Source: Pedobacter schmidteae
Lineage (GTDB): Bacteria > Bacteroidota > Bacteroidia > Sphingobacteriales > Sphingobacteriaceae
Assembly: GCA_945906015.1 (NCBI GenBank)
Contig: CAMDQV010000025.1
Span: 1-14,105 of the forward strand
Reading direction: 5' to 3'
DNA: 14,105 nucleotides
The translations under genes and the position numbers were made by a program. Positions within the stretch are counted from its first letter, which is position 1. Each line of letters opens with the position of its first letter. Shown here piece by piece: positions 13,710-14,105 of this stretch. The notes beneath the pieces are model-generated. The model was not told where the DNA came from and did no database searches. It saw only the letters and a program-made list of their open reading frames with translations.

Positions 13710-14105
13710 CTATGTTGAAAGTATAGTTTTCAAAGCCTGGGCTTCATGATCAACAAGTTTTTGAAGAGGACCTGAAACGATCATTTTCATCATCATATTC
13801 AGATCAGCTGAAATGGTATGAGTTGCTTGTGTATTGCCTTCTCCATCAACAGTTAAGTTCCATTTTAGTTCAAGTTCAAATGGTGCTTCTTCAATAGGTT
13901 TTACACTAATTTCTTTGTCTTTGGTGATGGATGAAACCTTTAAAGCTAATTTTGCCATATTCTGAATAGTAAATCTAGCTTCATCTTTTGTAGATGACCA
14001 ATTGTAAATAGTGTCAGGCATCAGCTGTTGATGGTTATTCAAGTCAGACAAAAACTCAAAAACCTCATTTATAGGTTTGTTAATTGATACCGTACTTTCT
14101 ATAAT
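13710..14105 (-). CDS. SRPBCC family protein (5' end outside window)
   Basis: On the minus strand the frame is open to the window edge, so 131 C-terminal residues are seen and the start lies beyond base 14105. A TTG at 14051 is internal, because the codons upstream of it encode the conserved opening strand E-S-T-V-S-I-N-K-P-I and helix N-E-V-F-E-F-L-S-D-L-N-N-H. This strand-helix start, the long central sheet (W-N-L-T-V-D-G-E-G-N-T-Q-A-T-H-T) and the C-terminal helix ending A-L-K-T-I-L fit the START-like SRPBCC (polyketide cyclase/CoxG-type) fold. The total is probably near 135-145 residues. The ligand is unknown. About 170 bases separate its end from the cold-shock hairpin, with nothing firm in between. 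Confidence 0.78.
   Translation of the reverse strand: MIESTVSINKPINEVFEFLSDLNNHQQLMPDTIYNWSSTKDEARFTIQNMAKLALKVSSITKDKEISVKPIEEAPFELELKWNLTVDGEGNTQATHTISADLNMMMKMIVSGPLQKLVDHEAQALKTILST

Noticed and set aside
1..14105. CRISPR array, tRNA, rRNA or phage-defence system
   Set aside because: No regularly spaced repeats, cloverleaf or rRNA-like sequence, and no nuclease, toxin-antitoxin or reverse-transcriptase gene was found.

Overview
The window looks like chromosomal DNA from a Bacteroidota bacterium, most likely Sphingobacteriaceae (Pedobacter-like). The DNA is AT-rich and genes lack clear Shine-Dalgarno sequences. Two start regions carry a TAnnTTTG -7 box. The protein set (NIPSNAP, DUF2911, PepSY-like lipoprotein, DUF5690, short DUF1456, lipoproteins with LxSC lipoboxes) is typical of that group. 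The genus is an inference from remembered families, not a search.

Layout, left to right. Positions 1-640: 3' part of a NIPSNAP-family gene and its terminator. Positions 652-1986: a complete IS3-family element with imperfect terminal inverted repeats and two overlapping reading frames joined by a probable -1 frameshift. All DDE residues are present with canonical D59D35E spacing. Positions 2104-3075: a lipoprotein of three PepSY-like repeats plus terminator. Positions 3119-4747 (minus): a YbiT/YkpA-type ABC-F ATPase whose second nucleotide site is degenerate. Positions 4748-5043: a gene-poor spacer with a possible tiny membrane ORF. Positions 5044-5496: a small protein resembling a Gre factor. 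Positions 5512-7943 (minus): a run of exported proteins, namely an alpha/beta-hydrolase lipoprotein, a DUF2911 protein and a polysaccharide-deacetylase lipoprotein. Positions 8096-9626: a DbpA-like DEAD-box helicase in tandem with a one-repeat DUF1456 protein. Positions 9639-13115: an exported PIG-L deacetylase divergent from a DUF5690 MFS-type membrane protein and a NahK-like sugar kinase. Positions 13277-13538: a cold-shock protein with a strong hairpin terminator. Positions 13710-14105 (minus): an SRPBCC protein cut by the window edge.

Functional themes: RNA and translation handling (ABC-F, Gre-like protein, DEAD-box helicase, cold-shock protein) is scattered through the window. Envelope and carbohydrate processing is the second theme. 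The most system-like group is the divergent PIG-L / DUF5690 / kinase block, which suggests periplasmic N-deacetylation of an amino sugar, import and phosphorylation. That pathway is inferred from gene families and proximity only. No CRISPR array, tRNA, rRNA or recognisable defence system was seen. Most of the window is ordinary chromosomal content with one insertion sequence.
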